DNA of 64,000 nucleotides from Quillaja saponaria (lineage: Eukaryota > Streptophyta > Magnoliopsida > Fabales > Quillajaceae). The notes under the pieces were generated by a model. It saw nothing but the letters and a program-made list of their open reading frames with translations. It searched no databases and was not told the origin of the DNA. This document shows, piece by piece, positions 1 to 13,300 of the stretch. The first letter of the stretch is position 1. The number at the start of each line of letters is the position of its first letter. Made by a program: the position numbers and the translations under genes. The stretch is from contig CM055605.1 of assembly GCA_029379385.1 (NCBI GenBank), positions 18,263,001 to 18,327,000 on the forward strand, read 5' to 3'.

Positions 1-290
1 TCATGTGTCGATGCTATAAAAATATTTACTACAAGAATCTCATACTTTACGAATCCAGGAGGTGCAAGTTGACAAAGACCAATCGTACAAGAGCAACCTG
101 TGAATATCGTTGATAGACAAGTCCATAAATTTCGATCGAATGTTATTTCTTTGGTAAAAATTTTATGGCGATATCATGGGGATGAAATGAAACAACGATA
201 TCTGTATTTGTTTCAATAATTCAAGTAAACGATATACTCTTATAACTCCTAATTCGAAAATCGGGATGAATTTTTTTTAAGGGGAAAGAT
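1..290 (+). pseudogene. 3' end of Ty3/gypsy pol (decayed)
   Basis: Frames read through about 40-290 give pieces of the extreme C-terminus of a gypsy integrase: a block like EQPVNIVDRQV, then LVKILWRYHG and an acidic end before a purine-rich tract (about 278-290). Plant Tekay/Del-like polyproteins end this way, with a chromodomain-like tail just before the polypurine tract and 3' LTR. Stops and frame changes interrupt it, and the 5' part lies outside the window. The same block recurs on the minus strand at 13622-13885, where it also abuts an LTR, which supports the reading. Assignment to the Tekay/Del lineage is inference from the motif and the LTR length. Confidence 0.7.
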
Positions 291-2629
291 TGTTATAACC
301 CGATAATTTAATGTGCACATGAGAATTTTTGGAATATAATTTTTGTATATATATATATATAAATACATATATATAAATTATCATTGATTGACTTATTGAC
401 ACTAAATAGTAAAGTTATATGTATAAATTTGACTTAGGTACAACCTAATTAATGTGTATTATAAATATATATATATATATATATATTTATCTCATAGGAT
501 GGGATACAAGCCACTCATATTTTTTATTTTTTTATTTCTACCTTGACTCCCTTTTGTTTTAAGTGGGAGACATTGCTTTCTTTTCTCCTTTGTTTTATCC
601 TTTTCTTAGTGACCGACTTAACATCTTTAGTAATACGCCTCCCCTGTTTTCTCCAGCTACAGCAACTGATTTCTAACTCATGAGTTAGGAAGATTGAGTT
701 GGCGTGAGGTAGTGGAATTCCCTCTTTATTGTTCTTGCATAAATGGTTAAGTCCATATGTTCTTTTAGTTTCCTAGATGGATTTCCGCATGTTATTCTAT
801 CACATGCTGCCTTGGCTAGTTTTGGAATGTGTTCCACCATGGATTAAGGAAGAGTGGAACTAGATATAGTTAAGCTTTAACGTAGCTTGTAGTTTAGGTA
901 ATTTTGGGTAGTCGTGGTGGACTTAAAGCTGAAATTTTGATGGGCCTTAAGTGTTGGTAATTATGCCCTGTTTTGTTTGAAATTACAAGCTGGTTGAGGT
1001 GTGAGAATAGGTGCTGGCCAGCCATAAAAAAATAATAAATAATAAATATAAAAACATCATAATTGTTATAGCTTTAGGGGTGGGCCTTGCTGTGTAGGGA
1101 TGGCTAGTAGCTGCTACCCTTTCAATTCTTGAAATTAGTGGAGTTGTTCTTCCTATTAACTGTGACTTTGGGGCCGTAGCAGTATGAGGTGGCTTTGGCT
1201 GGAAATTTACTTGAAAGTGTTAAGAATAAACTAGAGGATTGAGGATAAATTGGGTTATAAATTGAGTGATTGAGTATGGTTATGGTAAATAGGAATTTTA
1301 CTTAGTGTCATATGGGTGCATGTAAGGGGTTTATGGGTTTATAAATTAAATTAAGAACTAATTAAACTAATTGAAAGAAGAGTAAATGAATTGAAAATAA
1401 TAGTAAATAGAATTAAATTGTAAGCTTAGAAGGAAGGTTTAATTGAGTTGGTTAAATTATTTTGGATAGTTCATGGAAATTAAATGTTGAATTGCACATT
1501 AGTGAAATTGTAATCAACTTGGGTAATAGTTAAGAATACAAACATCAAATTATGTATATAGTGTAGGATGAAGTATATACATTAATTGTTTGGTAGAATA
1601 CTCCAAAGAACTTAAATATTATTATTTATACACGAATTGATCTACGTATATCCTATTAATATCCTATTAATGATATGGTGAATAAAGATAATATGGAAGT
1701 TAAATGAATTAACTATAAAATTTAAAATTTTGGATAGTGAAAGAAAATAATTGTATTTAAAATAATGAATAGAGCACTTAAAAAGAGAAATTAGGTTTTA
1801 AGTGGAATGTTAAGTGTATATATTTATATATAGGACGATGATTTTGTAGAATTGACTATATGATATGGTGACTACTTTAAATAATATATAAGTTTATGAT
1901 TTCCAGCTCCAGAGCTCATCGACAATATTCTAGCACCTTCACAAATTAGACGGACTGACGAATCACGTACTTAAGCTGTGAGTGAATTATGTACTTTAGG
2001 GTTACTAGACTATTGTGTGCAATTATGTATATATTTGAATTGATACATTATAATACGAATTTAATTAAGCAAATGAGTGATTTCAGTGATTTAATTGGAT
2101 GATATGTGATTAATATTGACTGTGGTTGATAAGGGCCAATAATGTGAAATGTTTTCGAAAAATGGTTTTCATGTTTGAAATTAAAGTCCAGGTGCACCAA
2201 GGATAATTAAATTTGAAAGTTGATATGAGTTATTCTGATTCTAACAATTGTTTTGAAAACACCTGGAGTGCTTAGTCTATGTGGGATGGATTTATGTACA
2301 GAAAATCATTTGTTGTGCAAGCGCGTAAATGCCCATTAAGAGTGGAGATCTTGTTGTGCGGGGCTGAGTTACTCATTGGCCCTTTGATTGATAACAAGTT
2401 GTTTATATTATGGGTATGTGCCGCCTTACAGAGAACCTCTTGCCAAGATTTCCAGTAATCGTTTTATGTTTAATTGTCGGTACCGGATTTTATTTTAACT
2501 CTATAATATTTTGATAGTATTAACTATAATGTGTTTTAAGTTGTGATGTACATTACTTACATATTCAGGGTTACGGGGGTATAAACGCCAATTCCTCCAG
2601 CCAGTCATACCTCCATTTGGGGTATGACA
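291..2629 (+). repeat. Long LTR of a Ty3/gypsy element
   Basis: It begins TGTTATAACC directly after a purine-rich tract and ends GGTATGACA directly before a tRNA-Met-type primer binding site, so both boundaries are defined by function. The length is about 2.34 kb. It contains no coding sequence, has several short (AT)n runs (about 345-362 and 466-484), and near its end carries the family signature of a GGGTTACGG block followed by GCCAGTCAT. The same end signature occurs in the LTRs ending at 5287, 9830 and 27364 and, inverted, in those starting at 10359 and 33896. Confidence 0.8.
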
Positions 2630-2632
2630 GGT

Positions 2633-2650
2633 TGGTATTAGAGCATGGTT
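2633..2650 (+). other. Primer binding site (initiator tRNA-Met type)
   Basis: TGGTATTAGAGCATGG lies three bases after the LTR end. It differs by one transition from the TGGTATCAGAGC core used by many plant retrotransposons, which is complementary to the 3' end of initiator methionine tRNA. It shows that the LTR at 291-2629 acts as the 5' LTR of the following gag-pol, although pol sequence also precedes it. Confidence 0.7.
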
Positions 2651-3135
2651 AAAGGTTTGTGACTGCAAGTATGGAATGTTATTGCTAGTTTGCGCACGTT
2701 ACTCGGGACATATGTGGATTTAGTGATGCATTCTAAATTGTCCTGAAACTCCAAATTACGATTATTTATAGGTACTGTCTTTTATTTTATCTTATAAATG
2801 AACATTAAGGTTTTGTGTACCTGTTCTAGATATAATGCAAAGAAGCGATCGTGTTGCTAGTCAAGAGGAGTAGCAGGAAGTTGGCTCCGATTAGGGATCC
2901 ACCAGTCCCCAGACACCAACAGTTAGAGACAGGGGTCGACGGGGACCCGGTTGGGGTAAAGGTCAAGGCAGGACTGCTGAACTAGTTTAAGCAATAGCTT
3001 ATGGTCTCAACATGGAGTGGTTGGTGCAGGAATTAGTTCGTGTTTAAAGGACAGCAAGTGATTTAGTTGGGATTTTGGCCCGACAATAGTAGGCTCAACA
3101 GTAGCCATCGGTAGCTCCCTCTGTTCAGCCTCAGC

Positions 3136-4036
3136 ATGAGGCAAATCCCCCAGCTCCAGTTACACGACTTTAGGAAGATGCAGCCGCCTAGATTTTCGAA
3201 GGTTGACCTAGCTCTGGATCCTTATACTTTCATTGAGGAGTCAAATAGGTTGTGTACAGCTTTGGGATATGAGCCCATTCGTTCGGTTGAGTTGGTTAGC
3301 TATCAATTATACGTTATGGCTTATGATTGGTATAAGACATTGGTGCAGCGGCCGATTGAGCCTACTCCATTGACGTGGCCAGAGTTCATCAGAGCTTTTC
3401 TAGATCGCTTTTTACCTAAGAGTGTGCGAGACTAGCATACTCATGATTTTGAGCAATTGGTGCAGACTGAGGGTATGTCAGTGGTGGAGTACGAGACTCG
3501 ATTTACTCAATTGTCTCCTTTTGCCCCGCATTTAGTCATTACAGAGCAGATGAGGGTGAAGAGATTCGTGCATGGTTTCAAGGACTATTTATTCAGATCA
3601 GTGTTCATGTCGGACACTATGACTTATACTCAGGCTGTGGATGCTACTTACCGATTAGAAACTAGGGTGGTGGAGAGATAGGTAGAGTGTGAGAGTCATA
3701 AGAAGGCAAGGCAGAGGGTTCATCGACCTCTAGAGTTAGCAGGTCACGTAAGCCTCGGGGTGAATCTACCTCTGGGCAGGGTTCATTCAAAGGAAATTTA
3801 TAGTCAGGTAAAAACCAGGTAAGGTGAAGTTCAAAAGCTCAGTTTTAGGTAGGACCATTTAGCGGACCTCGATCATACGAGCTTCCTACATGTTATACTT
3901 GTGGCAATAGGCATACGGGACAATGTAGATTGGGGACAAGTGTGTGTTTTAAATGCAGAGCAATGGATCATCGTATTAGAGATTGTCCTTTGTTGAGAGG
4001 TCAGTCTACTATAGTCGGCACTTCTTCATCAGTTTA
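3136..4036 (+). pseudogene. Ty3/gypsy gag with zinc knuckles (decayed)
   Basis: From 3136 the reading matches a plant gypsy gag: PPRFSKVDLALDPYTFIEE is the conserved capsid entry, followed by a WPEFIRAFLDRFLP block. A TAG at 3433-3435 breaks the frame, and the same frame resumes at 3457 with SVVEYETRFTQLSPFAPHLV and continues to a TAG ending at 3681. After further frame changes, two nucleocapsid zinc knuckles are visible at about 3895-4000: CYTCGNRHTGQC and then CFKCRAMDHRIRDC, the second with classic CX2CX4HX4C spacing. The protein would coat and package element RNA. At least two in-frame stops and several shifts make it non-functional. The 5' leader runs from the primer site at 2633 to about 3100. 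Confidence 0.8.
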
Positions 4037-4146
4037 AGGTAAGCCTCCACTTCCTACAACATCTACAAGGCCACCAGGGGTGTGTGGTGGTTTTTCTAAG
4101 GGTTCATCATCAGCAGGAAGAGGTCAGGCTCGAGTTTATACTCTGA

Positions 4147-5137
4147 CGACTCAAGATGCATAGGCTTCTAACTCAGTGGTATTAGATAATTTATTCGTTT
4201 GTTCCATTATTTGATCCAAAAACTACTCATTTTTTCATCTCACCATAATTTGCTTCCCGTGTGGGGAAGGTTATGGAGCCTCTTAAGATCCTTCTAACAG
4301 TCTTAACTCCGTTAGGAGAAACTATCTTAGCAGACCAGCATATATCTTCATGTGAAGTTCTTGTGGGGAAAGATAATTACCTGGCAGACTTAATCATACT
4401 GGATATACTGGAATATGATGTGATTCTAGGCATGGATTCGTTATCTGACCATCATGCTTTAGTAAACTGTTGCAATAAGAGCGTTAGCTGGCTATTACAG
4501 AAGATTCGTAGAGAATTTTTCCAATATTGCTGCTCCTTTGTCTCGACTGACTCAGAAAGGAGTCAAGTTTTCTTAGTTTGAGACTTGTGAAGAAAGCTTT
4601 CAAAAACTAAAAACTTGTTTAACTTCAGCTCCTATTCTTACACTTCCTTCTCCTACAGGTAAGTATATTGTGTTTTGTAATGCTTCTCATATTGGACTTG
4701 GTTGTGTTTTGATATAGGATGGAAAAGTAGTAGCTTATGCTTCCAGACAGCTGAAAAAGCATGAAATGAATTATCCTACTCATGATCTTGAAATGGCTGT
4801 GGTAATTTTTGCATTAAAAATATAAAAGCATTACTTGCTTGGTGAGACTTTTGAGATTTTCACAGATCACAAAAGTCTTAAATATATTTTTGATCAGAAA
4901 GAGCTGAATCTGAGACAGCGTAGGTGGATTGAGCTACTAGAGGATTATGACTGTTCGATTTCTTATCATCCAGGGAAAGCAAATGTGGTCGCCGATGCTC
5001 TAAGTAGAAAATCTATAGGTAGTTTATCTTATTTGTCAGCTATGCGTAGTCAGATAGTCAAAGAATTGCAGCAATGCATGGCTGAGGGAGTTAAATTCGA
5101 AGTGTCTCCTTAGGGGATATTGCTAGCTCATGTTAAA
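4147..5137 (+). pseudogene. Gypsy pol remnant: protease joined to RNase H, RT and integrase deleted
   Basis: From about 4190 the sequence follows a gypsy aspartic protease, but the active-site loop expected to read D-T-G-A is replaced by DPKT around 4216-4230. The protease C-terminal half is well kept (4261-4482, ending near LSDHHALVNCCNKSVS). At about 4486-4492 it jumps straight into the connection region after RT (a GYYRRF-like block, then IAAPLSRLTQKGVKF), so the RT palm with YxDD is missing. RNase H follows, with clear blocks [15 protein letters not shown] and [17 protein letters not shown] (4835-5030). The reading stops near 5137 and is followed by an LTR fragment, so integrase is missing too. 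Several stops are present. Only the deletion junctions make this copy informative. Confidence 0.75.
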
Positions 5138-5150
5138 GTGCAGTCCACTT

Positions 5151-5287
5151 TTGTCGGTACCGGATTTTATTTTAACTTTATAATATTTTGATAGAATTAA
5201 CTATAATGTGTTTTAAGTTGTGATGCACACTACTTGCATATTTAGGGTTACGGGAGTATAGACGCCCATTCTTCTAGCCAGTCATAC
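5151..5287 (+). repeat. LTR 3'-end fragment
   Basis: This segment repeats 2474-2610, the last part of the LTR above, with about ten differences, starting at TTGTCGGTACCGG and ending at GCCAGTCATAC. It lies where integrase should continue, so a deletion joined RNase H to the end of the downstream LTR. The last roughly 20 bases of the LTR are missing because another LTR piece in inverse orientation follows. Confidence 0.75.
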
Positions 5288-6798
5288 TCACACGAAATCT
5301 GCCCTGCATCCCTTCAAAAACCATTTAACTCTCACTTTCAACATTTCACATCACCATTAAACATCCTTTGCCCATACTCACTACTTAATTTCATTAAATC
5401 CTTAAAGGACAACATTAATCAACTATTCTTTACTCTTGTTCAAAAACTTTTTATTCAAATTCAATTAATCCCTAATAACAGATCTAAGAATCCCAATTCC
5501 TAATTAATTATTTAACTAATTAATGAAACCTATGTAAATCAACTTCTATGTATATATTAACATTAAGTTTCTCTTAAGGATTTTATCAAACACCTAGTTA
5601 ACATGTTTAACTCTAATTCATTTGTATGAGTTCATAAGCATATGCATACCTCCTAATACCTCTAACATAATTCTATTAATCCATATATTACCCTCTATTC
5701 ACCTCTTTAATTTAAATTCATTTAGTTCCTAAATTAATTCTTCAAGCACGAAGACTTTTTATAAATATACAACAAGTAACTAACAAAATCTCTTAAAGCA
5801 AGACTTAGCTATTTCAATTAAAACCATAAACAAGCCTTTTATTGAACCCCCTTTACCCTTGCTACTCTATTTCAGGAAGCAACCACTTTACACACCAGCT
5901 ACACATTAGAAGAAATGCTCACAAGTTGAAAGAAAAGTGGCATACAAGTTAAAAAGCTACCTTACAGCTACCAGTCAAGCTTCAAACAAGCTAGGCCACT
6001 ACCTTACTTCATGACCATTGTGGAGCTGCTAAGATCGAGCAACGAGACTGAACATCAAGTATAAGGAAAGAAGAAAATAGAGTATGGTTGGAAGCCCACA
6101 TTACAGCAGCTTGGCTGCACCACCTCCATAACAACCCCAAAGACCACCATGACTTCAAACAAAATTGAAAGTCCAGCTTAATTAACTGAAGAATGCTCAC
6201 ACACAAAGCTGCAACAACAGAAATTCCCAGTTGGACTAATCTCATATACACCAACACAAACTCACGGCATAAAAAAGGAAGCTAAAAGAAAACAATTGGT
6301 TGCAGGGTGAAGAGGATTCCCCCGGCTTCAAGAAGTCCTCATGGTTGAACAATAGGAAACAAGGATAGAGGAATAATAGGGCATCACATAAATCTCGGTT
6401 GGTAAACTCTGAAGGAGAGTAAAGAGGTGGTGGAGGAGAAAAACCCAAGGAAAAAGAGGAAAAGTGAAAATAGAAAAAGACAAAACATCAAAAGCAAGTC
6501 AATGTCAATAAAATCTTGTGGTATATAATTTTTCTTAACTTATACTTATATATATCTATATCTATATATATATATATTTATACTTATCTAATTAAACTTT
6601 CATTATTTATACTATGTTTCACACTTAACAAAAGTTTTTACCTAAGAAAAAGTCTGATAAAATTGAAGTAAAAATCTAGTAAATTTATGGTGTATATTTA
6701 TTCAAATTTACTTTATTTAACTTATTATTATTTCATTCCTATATAAAAGTTACACGTAAAATTTCTAAATCAAAGCATTAACGTATTGAGTTATAGCA
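5288..6798 (-). repeat. Inverted fragment of the long gypsy LTR
   Basis: The opening block, which includes CTGCCCTGCATCCCTTC, is the reverse complement of 7440-7470. The segment ends at 6798 with GAGTTATAGCA, the inverse of a decayed LTR start (TGTTATAAC-type). It is therefore the 5' part of a minus-strand LTR of the same family. The open frames inside it (about 6009-6448) have no recognisable family and lie in LTR sequence, so I do not call them genes. An (AT)n-rich patch lies at about 6540-6580. Confidence 0.6.
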
Positions 6799-9700
6799 GG
6801 AGCTATGGGAAGACTTGTAATCATAGAGGTTCTTTTAGTTTTATGTCTCTAAATTGAAGGATTCTTGTTAGGTAATGTGATAGTTGAGGTATTAAGTAAA
6901 ATTGAATTATGAATTATAATCAAAGAACATAAGAAGTAAAAGGTTAAGTGAAATTGAATTAGGATCTTGAACAAAGAACAAGAAAAGTAGGAGTTAAAGG
7001 GTGCTTAGTGAAGGTAGAGTGATGAGAAATTGGTTATGTTAATATTATTGTAGAGTTTAAGTCTTTGAATGATATGAAATAATTAACTTTACTTTGAATG
7101 TAATAATTGGAATATAAGGAATGTTAAGTTGATGAAATTATGTTGATAAATTGGGGTATATACACATATATACACATACTCATGAACTAGAACTAGAATA
7201 AAGCATGTGCTTAAGATGTTTATAAAAATGCCTAAATGAAACTAGTTTTAATGGAATGAGTAGAACTTGATGGATTTAATTTCTTGGTGGTTAGTTGTTA
7301 TTGGAATTTGAATATAAAGTTCATCAACAAGAGCAAAGAGTGGTTGGCTAATGTGGCGAGTTGAGAATTTGATGAAAGTGGGTAGTGAGTATGACCAAGG
7401 GATGTGTAGATGCGGGGTGAAGTGTTGAAAGCGATAGTTAAAAGGTTTTTGAAGGGATGCAGGGCAGATTTGATGAATTAGTGAAATTGAGTAATTTGGG
7501 TGTTTTTAGGACTGAATTAAATTAAGAGTTATAAAGATAAAATGTATCTTAGGGTCTTTAGATGTTATCTAGAAAATTTTGTAACTTGGTTCTTAGTATA
7601 TTTATTGGTATCACTACTGGACTATAGCTAGGTCTGTGCAAGATTTTAGGTGAGCTTCAGTCAGTCCGGAGAACTTTGTCAAGTGTTGTAGTTGGAATTA
7701 GCTTAGTACCTCTGAATGAGATTTGTTACTAACATATTAAAGGACAATTATGAAATGGTTCAAGTGTTAATTCCATGTTTTGTGTATTTTGGAGGTGTTG
7801 GAAGTCATAGTTGTGATTTTTAGGTTCTGATTGAACCTATTCCGATATAACTGATGTCAAGGGGTCTTAAAGGTTGAATTAGAAGTAGGGTTGTGAAGAT
7901 GAAATGTTCCTAACATCATGATAAGCTATATAGGAAATTTTCATAATTTACTTCCCAAGTATGAGAATTCTATTAGCATCAGAATCAGAGGTTGGCAACC
8001 CGGAATTATATGAGTGCCCTATTTTTGTTCATGTGAGGAATTGAGTGAGTTCAAAACTAATTTTAGGAGAAATTTATAAATAATAAAGATATTTAACTTC
8101 ATAAAGATAATTTTTCAACTTGGTTTTATTAAATTTGATTAAGTATATATGCTAAAATCAAGTATATCTCTAAGATAGTTGTGAAAATGCCTAAAAGCTA
8201 AAACTTAGTAATTTGAGATCTTGTGAGTTAAGTATTACATGAACTTGCATAAATAGTCTAAAAGAAAGAATAAAGAAATTTGGTTAAGTAGTTCAGAAAA
8301 GATAAATTTTAGAATTTAATTGTATTAATATTGAAATTGCATGATTCAAGCTCTTAGATAAATTTAAAAAGAGTAACTCAACTTGGATTTAATGCTAGAA
8401 AATGAGAAATATTGAAAGAATGAGTTAATATTAGTTTCTTGATAGGTATATATATAAAATATACATACAAGACATGGAATCAAGTGTCCTACAAGGAATT
8501 GATTAAATTACCTAAACGTACTTAGTTTCAAGAAACCCATAGAAGTTTATATATAAGCTTAGTAATTAAAATATTATAACTATAACGTTTATGAACTAAG
8601 TATTATGTGGAAATATGAATTTCAATTCTAGAGCCTACTATGGCCTTTATAACTCACGTGAGTTCAAGAGGAAGTGACGAGCAAGATCTGTAAACTGGTG
8701 AGTGGTTAACTGCTACATTTTGGTTGCTAGATTAATGTGTTTGATTGTTTTATGTATATATATATATTAATATATGTTATATAGTGATAAATAAGAATTA
8801 TATTGCTTTGATTGACTTAAGTGAACTATGTGGAAGTGTGATTTTGTTTGTAGTTGATAAGGGCTAATAAATTGATTTTTCTCCGAAATGATTTTTATTT
8901 TTAAAATGAATCCGAATGCACCTAGGATATTTTGAGATATTCTGATTCTAATAAATGTTTAAAAATATTCAAGTAGCTCAGCCCTAATAGAGGGATTTGG
9001 ATAAGGTATGGAGATTCCGTGATTCTGTATTTTAGTGATTATGATCTCAATGATTCTGTTTAAGATTTTGTTTAGTATGCGAGCGTAAAATTGCCTCGTG
9101 GGAGATTGATGTGCGAGGTTGAGTTACTCTATTGGCCCTTTGTGTGCTTTGATTTGATTGAACAAAGTACTATTTGAACTGTGCTAGTTATATTTCCGTA
9201 ATCATATACGTGTAACCTTAGTCATTTTGAAATTTATGATATGTTGATATTTATTGATTATATACATGTGTTAAGTGATGCTAGTACCTTTTGGGTACGA
9301 TTTTCCACTCACTAAGTCTGTATGACTCACCCCTCTTTGTTAATATTTTTGGTAATAGGATCTCAAAGGACGACAATTACTGATACTGGACTTACCAAGT
9401 GTTTGGCAGAAAAGTACATTTGAAATCTCACATTTGAAGTCAATAATGAAATTTTGCAATCACGCTAGAATTGTGGAGTGTCTGATTTTGTGTTGTGTAA
9501 TAGTCTAATTATTTGTTATTTGTAATATGACTGAAACGAATCTCCCTTGTGTATACTATGATCATTGTAATTTGGTTGTATATATAACTAGATGTACTTG
9601 TTTGTATTTTGGGACATGCTCCATATTGCAAGGAACCTCTGTCAAATTTTTTAGTAAATGTTATATATTCAATAACAAATCCACATTTTTAATTTAATTC

Positions 9701-9830
9701 AGTAAAGTATTTCTTGGTTTTAAATATAATTTTTCAAGAGTTATATGTGTTCAGTTGAGGTAAAGTCAGGGTTACGAAGGTTTGGTTATCCATTCCTCTA
9801 GCCAGTCATTCTTCCGTAAGCGGTGTGACA
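6799..9830 (+). repeat. Plus-strand long gypsy LTR, 5' end not found
   Basis: The 3' end is clear: GGGTTACGAAGGTTTGG near 9768, then GCCAGTCATT, ending GGTGTGACA at 9830. Blocks such as TTTTGGAGGTGTTGGAAG (about 7790) recur almost unchanged at about 25345 in the solo LTR at 23465-27364. No TGTTATAAC start is present at the left side, which joins the inverted fragment directly. The left boundary is therefore approximate and the copy is probably 5'-truncated. I see no coding sequence in it. Confidence 0.6.
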
Positions 9831-10358
9831 AAGAATTCCTCTAATTTTATGAATTTTTTTTAAATACTCTTTTCTTAAATCTCTTATATTTTTTAAATAA
9901 GTTTCCAATACTAATGAATTCTAACAACAATTGATTTTTCCTTAATTATTTAATAAGCTTAAAAGTTCTAGGATTATATTTCTGATTTTTAATGCATGTG
10001 CTCTATATATATATCTATAGCATTCTTGGCATACGCGTTGTGCGTAAGTCATGCTTATCATATATCCATATATATTCAAGAAATTAATAATAAATAATAC
10101 TCCATGTTAATGATATTAAACAAATAAATAAATCAATTAAAATTTTAATACATAATATAAATATATAATTACTTTAAAATTTTTAAAATTGAAGAAAAAT
10201 TAACACAATAATTTATGATAAAAATTATATTCTTAAAATAAAAATAAAAATATTAGAATCATAAAAACTATATTCTTAATTTTTTTTAATTCATATTAAT
10301 TTTAAAAAATTTAATCCATAATTTTGAGAATAACTAAGTAAATTAAGATTATTAAATA
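9831..10358. other. AT-rich spacer
   Basis: About 530 bases of very AT-rich sequence lie between two LTRs in opposite orientation. I see no gene, RNA or recognisable element end in it. Confidence 0.5.
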
Positions 10359-13300
10359 TGCCACACCAATCAAGGAGGCATGATTGGTTGTAGGAATGGA
10401 TAACCAAACCTTCGTAACCCTAATTTCAAATCAATTAAACACATACAACTTTTTACCAAGCTAAAGATTAAGAGTAAAGTTTAGAAAATAAAAATGAATA
10501 AAAAATGTTTATTTACAAAAATATTTAAAAATTTCAGGTGAGGTTCCCTGAAAAGTTGAACATGCCTAAAATACAAACATGGAATATCTGGTTACATGAA
10601 ACCAATTCTCTATATGAACAGTATATACTGGGGAGCTCTGCTTCAGTCATATTATAAACAATAACAATTAGACTATCACACAAAACAAAACACGACAACT
10701 CATAACTATATTGTGAGTGCAAACTCTATCCTTTAACTTAAAGTATATGATCTCAGATATTTATCTTGCCACAATGCAATTAGCAAGTCAAGTATCGATG
10801 GTTGATGTTCACTTAGATCCTATTACTAAAAAAACATTAACAAGCAAAACGTGAGTCATAAAGACTCAATGAGTGAAAAACGTACCTAAAAGGGTACTAG
10901 CATCACTCAAAAAATGAATAACACACATATGTTAAATAATTTCATATAAACAATTCTCATATCACAATTCAATAGTATATGTATGTATTTTTGAATAATG
11001 TAAAATTAAACAAATACCCTTTATGCAATACACAAGACAAACAAATCGACTAAAATATTTAAAGCATACAAAGCTAGCAATTCAACTAAATGGTAATTGT
11101 AGTAACTCAGAACCCGCACAACATGTATCCTCCTACTGGGCAGTTTTTGCCCCCGCACACCAAATATATGCTTCTCACATGCCTACCTACCTTGGCTGAG
11201 TTACTCGAGTATTTATAATTACATATCAAATAATCAAATCAAAGTATCTTAGGTGCACCTAGATTCTAGCTCGAATGTAAAAATCATTTCTAATAAAATT
11301 CATTTTATTGGCCCTTATCAAACACAAACAAAGTCACATATTAAGCATAATTCAAATAATTTAATTATAGCACTTCAAACACAGTAATCTAGCAACCAAA
11401 GATACGTAATTCACTCACAGTAATATGGATCTCGCTTATCGCTCCCCATGAATCCACTCGTCGTTGGCTCAATAATATGTCATGAGCTGGAAGTCATTCG
11501 AATATTACTTAGTTTATAAACTTCATAGTTATAGTCTTCTAATTACGAAAACTTAGATATCCACTTTCCCGCATTTTTTGGAAACCAATTTCTTTTAGGC
11601 ATTCTATTAAATACCTTGAGGATAACTTTAATTCCGATTCATGCATGTATATATTATATATACATGCCAAAAATTATCACTAATCCCTTAAGTCCACACT
11701 ATTCATATTTCAAGCATTGAATTCATTTTAAGTTAACCATTAAAAATCAATTAAGAGTTTGAATTATGAATTTCCAATATCACTTCAACCAAGTTCCAAG
11801 ATTTTCCTTTTCCTTAACCATTTAACCAATGATGCTTTACTTTGTACTCTTAAACTGTATATTCTAATTTAATAACAACTAACCACCAAAAATTAAGTAT
11901 ATATCAAGTTTTACTTAATACATTACATCTAGTTTCTTTTAGGTCTTTCAACAAACACCTTAAGGCAACCGTCTTCATTTCTTATATATATGTATTTCTC
12001 TCAATAAAACTAACCTAAATCCCTAGAATATATTTTTCTTATAATTCCACTATTAACATTAAAGTTAAGTTAATCATTCAAGAGTTACTACAAACTTAAA
12101 TTATAAAGGTTTAACAACAACTAACACCAAATCCTCCAATAGTTACTACCAACTTATGATTACCATTAACATCTCTCTAACATTCAATTTTCTTTCCAAA
12201 TTTTTCATCTCATTCTCATACAAAGATTAAAATAATAACAATTAAATTCTTTTAAGCATTTTATCCTACACCTTAAGAGCATTTGTAATTTCCCCTCATG
12301 GGTATGCATACATATATATCTTAAAAGAATTAACACAATTCTATTAATTTCTACAACTTGTATTTACCACATTAAGCTTAAAATTAGTTTCACTAATCAA
12401 AGTAAGCAAAGGCTTAAATCACATATTTTTGAACAACACACCTATCCAATCTAAGTTTTTCTTTTTCCCCTTAAACACTAATTATAAATACCATCAATCT
12501 ATTTTCATCCTCCTAATCTATTTGTTTACATCATTAACCACAATTATAGGTGCATAAATTTACTTAAAAGAACCAATTGGTTAGAAATTAGCACCTCAAG
12601 TCTCCAAGAAACTCACAGCTACCTTGTTGACTTTGCTTGTTATCATGGCTGCAATACCTCCTAATAATTTCTAGCTAAGCGGCCAAGAAAAGATTAGGGA
12701 AAGGCAGCTTGGTTGCTGCCACCAACCAGCTCATGGTAGCTAGGGGAGGAGTTACCACAACCAGCTTCCTTCCTTGCTGCCTACCACTATTGTCCCAGCT
12801 TGTTGGATGAACATAAAGGGAAGAAAATGGTAACTTAATTGCTACCAAAACAAAGGAAGGCTTGATTAGTTTTTAGCCTTTCCTCACCGCCAAGCAATCA
12901 AGAGGAAAGAAGCAAGAAATACAAAATGGAGGCAACTAGAATACGGCAAAGTGAAGAACTTTCAAAGAAAGGACTGAACAACCTAACAACACAGCCCCAA
13001 ACAAGACTGACATAGAACTTCTGTAAGGCCCACTTAATCTCACAACTGGGAGGAGAGTTTTTAGAGGAAAAATTGAAGTAGCCTTAAGATCAAACCAAAA
13101 AGAAAGGAAGGGATGCTCGGTTGTTAGGAACAACAACTAGACTCCCTAGAATGAAGCTGAAAACATGGGAATGAGGCTTTCTCCAAAGAATAGAGCATGA
13201 CATATACAAATAAGGGGAAAAAAAAAAAAAACAAGACAAAGTCGGTGCAAAAGTAAGAGGAAAGGAAAACGAAACCAAAATATAAAGTTAAAGTCAAAGT

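Noticed and set aside
6009..6448. Two minus-strand frames as small secreted proteins
   Set aside because: They lie wholly inside an LTR fragment and have no counterpart in the other LTR copies.
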